A DNA stretch of 31,310 nt from contig JALSQL010000108.1 of the NCBI GenBank assembly GCA_026985435.1, positions 1 to 31,310 of the forward strand, given 5' to 3'. Below are positions 30,961 to 31,310 of this stretch, piece after piece. Position 1 is the stretch's first letter. Each line of letters opens with the position of its first letter. The position numbers and the translations under genes were made by a program. The stretch is from Acidilobaceae archaeon (lineage in GTDB: Archaea > Thermoproteota > Thermoprotei_A > Sulfolobales > Acidilobaceae). Below the pieces are notes generated by a model, which saw only the letters and a program-made list of their open reading frames with translations, was not told where the DNA came from and ran no database searches.

Positions 30961-31310
30961 CTACCTCTTAGCGATGAGGACCAGGAGGAGCAGGATTATG
31001 ATGGCTATGCCGGCCATCTCCGGGGACACCCTGCCAGCCACCCCAGCCAGGCCGCCGGGCCCGCTGGTGCTGGTGGCCGTGGGGGACGCGCTCGACGACC
31101 CCCCGGCCTGCTGGCCCCCGCTGCCCGTGGCGGGCGCCCCTCCCTGGCCAGCGCTGGTGCTGGCTGCGCTAGTGGCGCCTCCGGGGGTGCCGGTCGAGCC
31201 TGCCGGGGGAGCGCCTCCCTGGCCGTGGCTGGTGGTAGTGGCGGTGGCCGTGGTGGTGCTCGCTGGCTCCGTCTGGGTGGGTGTCTGCGAGCTGCTGGGG
31301 GGCGATGTTG
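30961..31310 (-). CDS. 3' end of stalked, membrane-anchored surface protein (partial)
   Basis: Only the last 115 codons are in the window; the gene continues past the right edge. They encode a Ser/Thr/Pro/Ala/Gly-rich stalk (many STT, GGA and SGG repeats) of about 85 residues and a C-terminal helix, AGIAIIILLLLVLIAKR. The same design closes the 437-aa surface protein at 14497-15810, and the stalk resembles the ectodomain linker of the receptor kinase. Function unknown; solute-binding or S-layer-associated proteins often look like this. Confidence 0.7.
   Translation of the reverse strand, partial: TSPPSSSQTPTQTEPASTTTATATTTSHGQGGAPPAGSTGTPGGATSAASTSAGQGGAPATGSGGQQAGGSSSASPTATSTSGPGGLAGVAGRVSPEMAGIAIIILLLLVLIAKR

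Overview
This is a GC-rich 31.3 kb stretch that reads as chromosome of a hyperthermophilic crenarchaeote. Evidence for that: many GTG and TTG starts with GGAGG or GGGGTGA leaders, heavy AGG (Arg) and ATA (Ile) codon use, TATA-type promoters in otherwise GC-rich gaps, archaeal proteins (class I CCA enzyme, ThpR, split GcvPA/GcvPB, Lhr helicase, an NSUN6-type methylase with PUA domain), and a voltage-gated K+ channel very close in layout to Aeropyrum KvAP. A high-GC relative of the Desulfurococcales is my best guess; the genus cannot be fixed from the sequence alone.

Layout. 105-1109 (-): KvAP-like K+ channel, separated by a strikingly AT-rich promoter island from 1279-7596 (+), a five-gene operon of three coiled-coil proteins, an FHA-domain protein and a membrane receptor Ser/Thr kinase. 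This operon is the most likely undescribed signalling system here. 7593-10439 (-): Lhr helicase, divergent from an L24e-like zinc protein and a MoaD-MoaE fusion. 11596-14507: small winged-helix gene pair, an unknown protein, an ArsB/NhaD-type permease and a GNAT acetyltransferase. 14497-17714 (-): anchored surface protein, NSUN6-like methylase, MarC-family membrane protein. 17821-20032: eIF2B-like protein lacking the isomerase cysteine, a possible 51-aa ORF, an ABM-fold protein and a membrane protein. 20155-23135 (+): both subunits of the glycine cleavage P protein. 23201-27585: GT2 membrane glycosyltransferase, Pcm, a small membrane protein, then ThpR and CCA-adding enzyme in a likely tRNA/RNA-end operon.

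27607-28983 is odd: two paralogous genes point away from each other and share a 172-nt inverted block with a single mismatch, although their flanks have diverged. Between them lies about 540 bp without a gene but with several long complementary segments and three copies of AGGGGCGAA, suggesting a structured RNA and/or an invertible cassette. The window closes with an ABC-2 exporter (permease and ATPase, -) and the 3' end of another stalked, membrane-anchored surface protein running off the edge.

The genome is tightly packed: convergent pairs often share a CTAG as both stop codons, co-directional pairs overlap at GTGA, and divergent pairs share near-palindromic TATA boxes.
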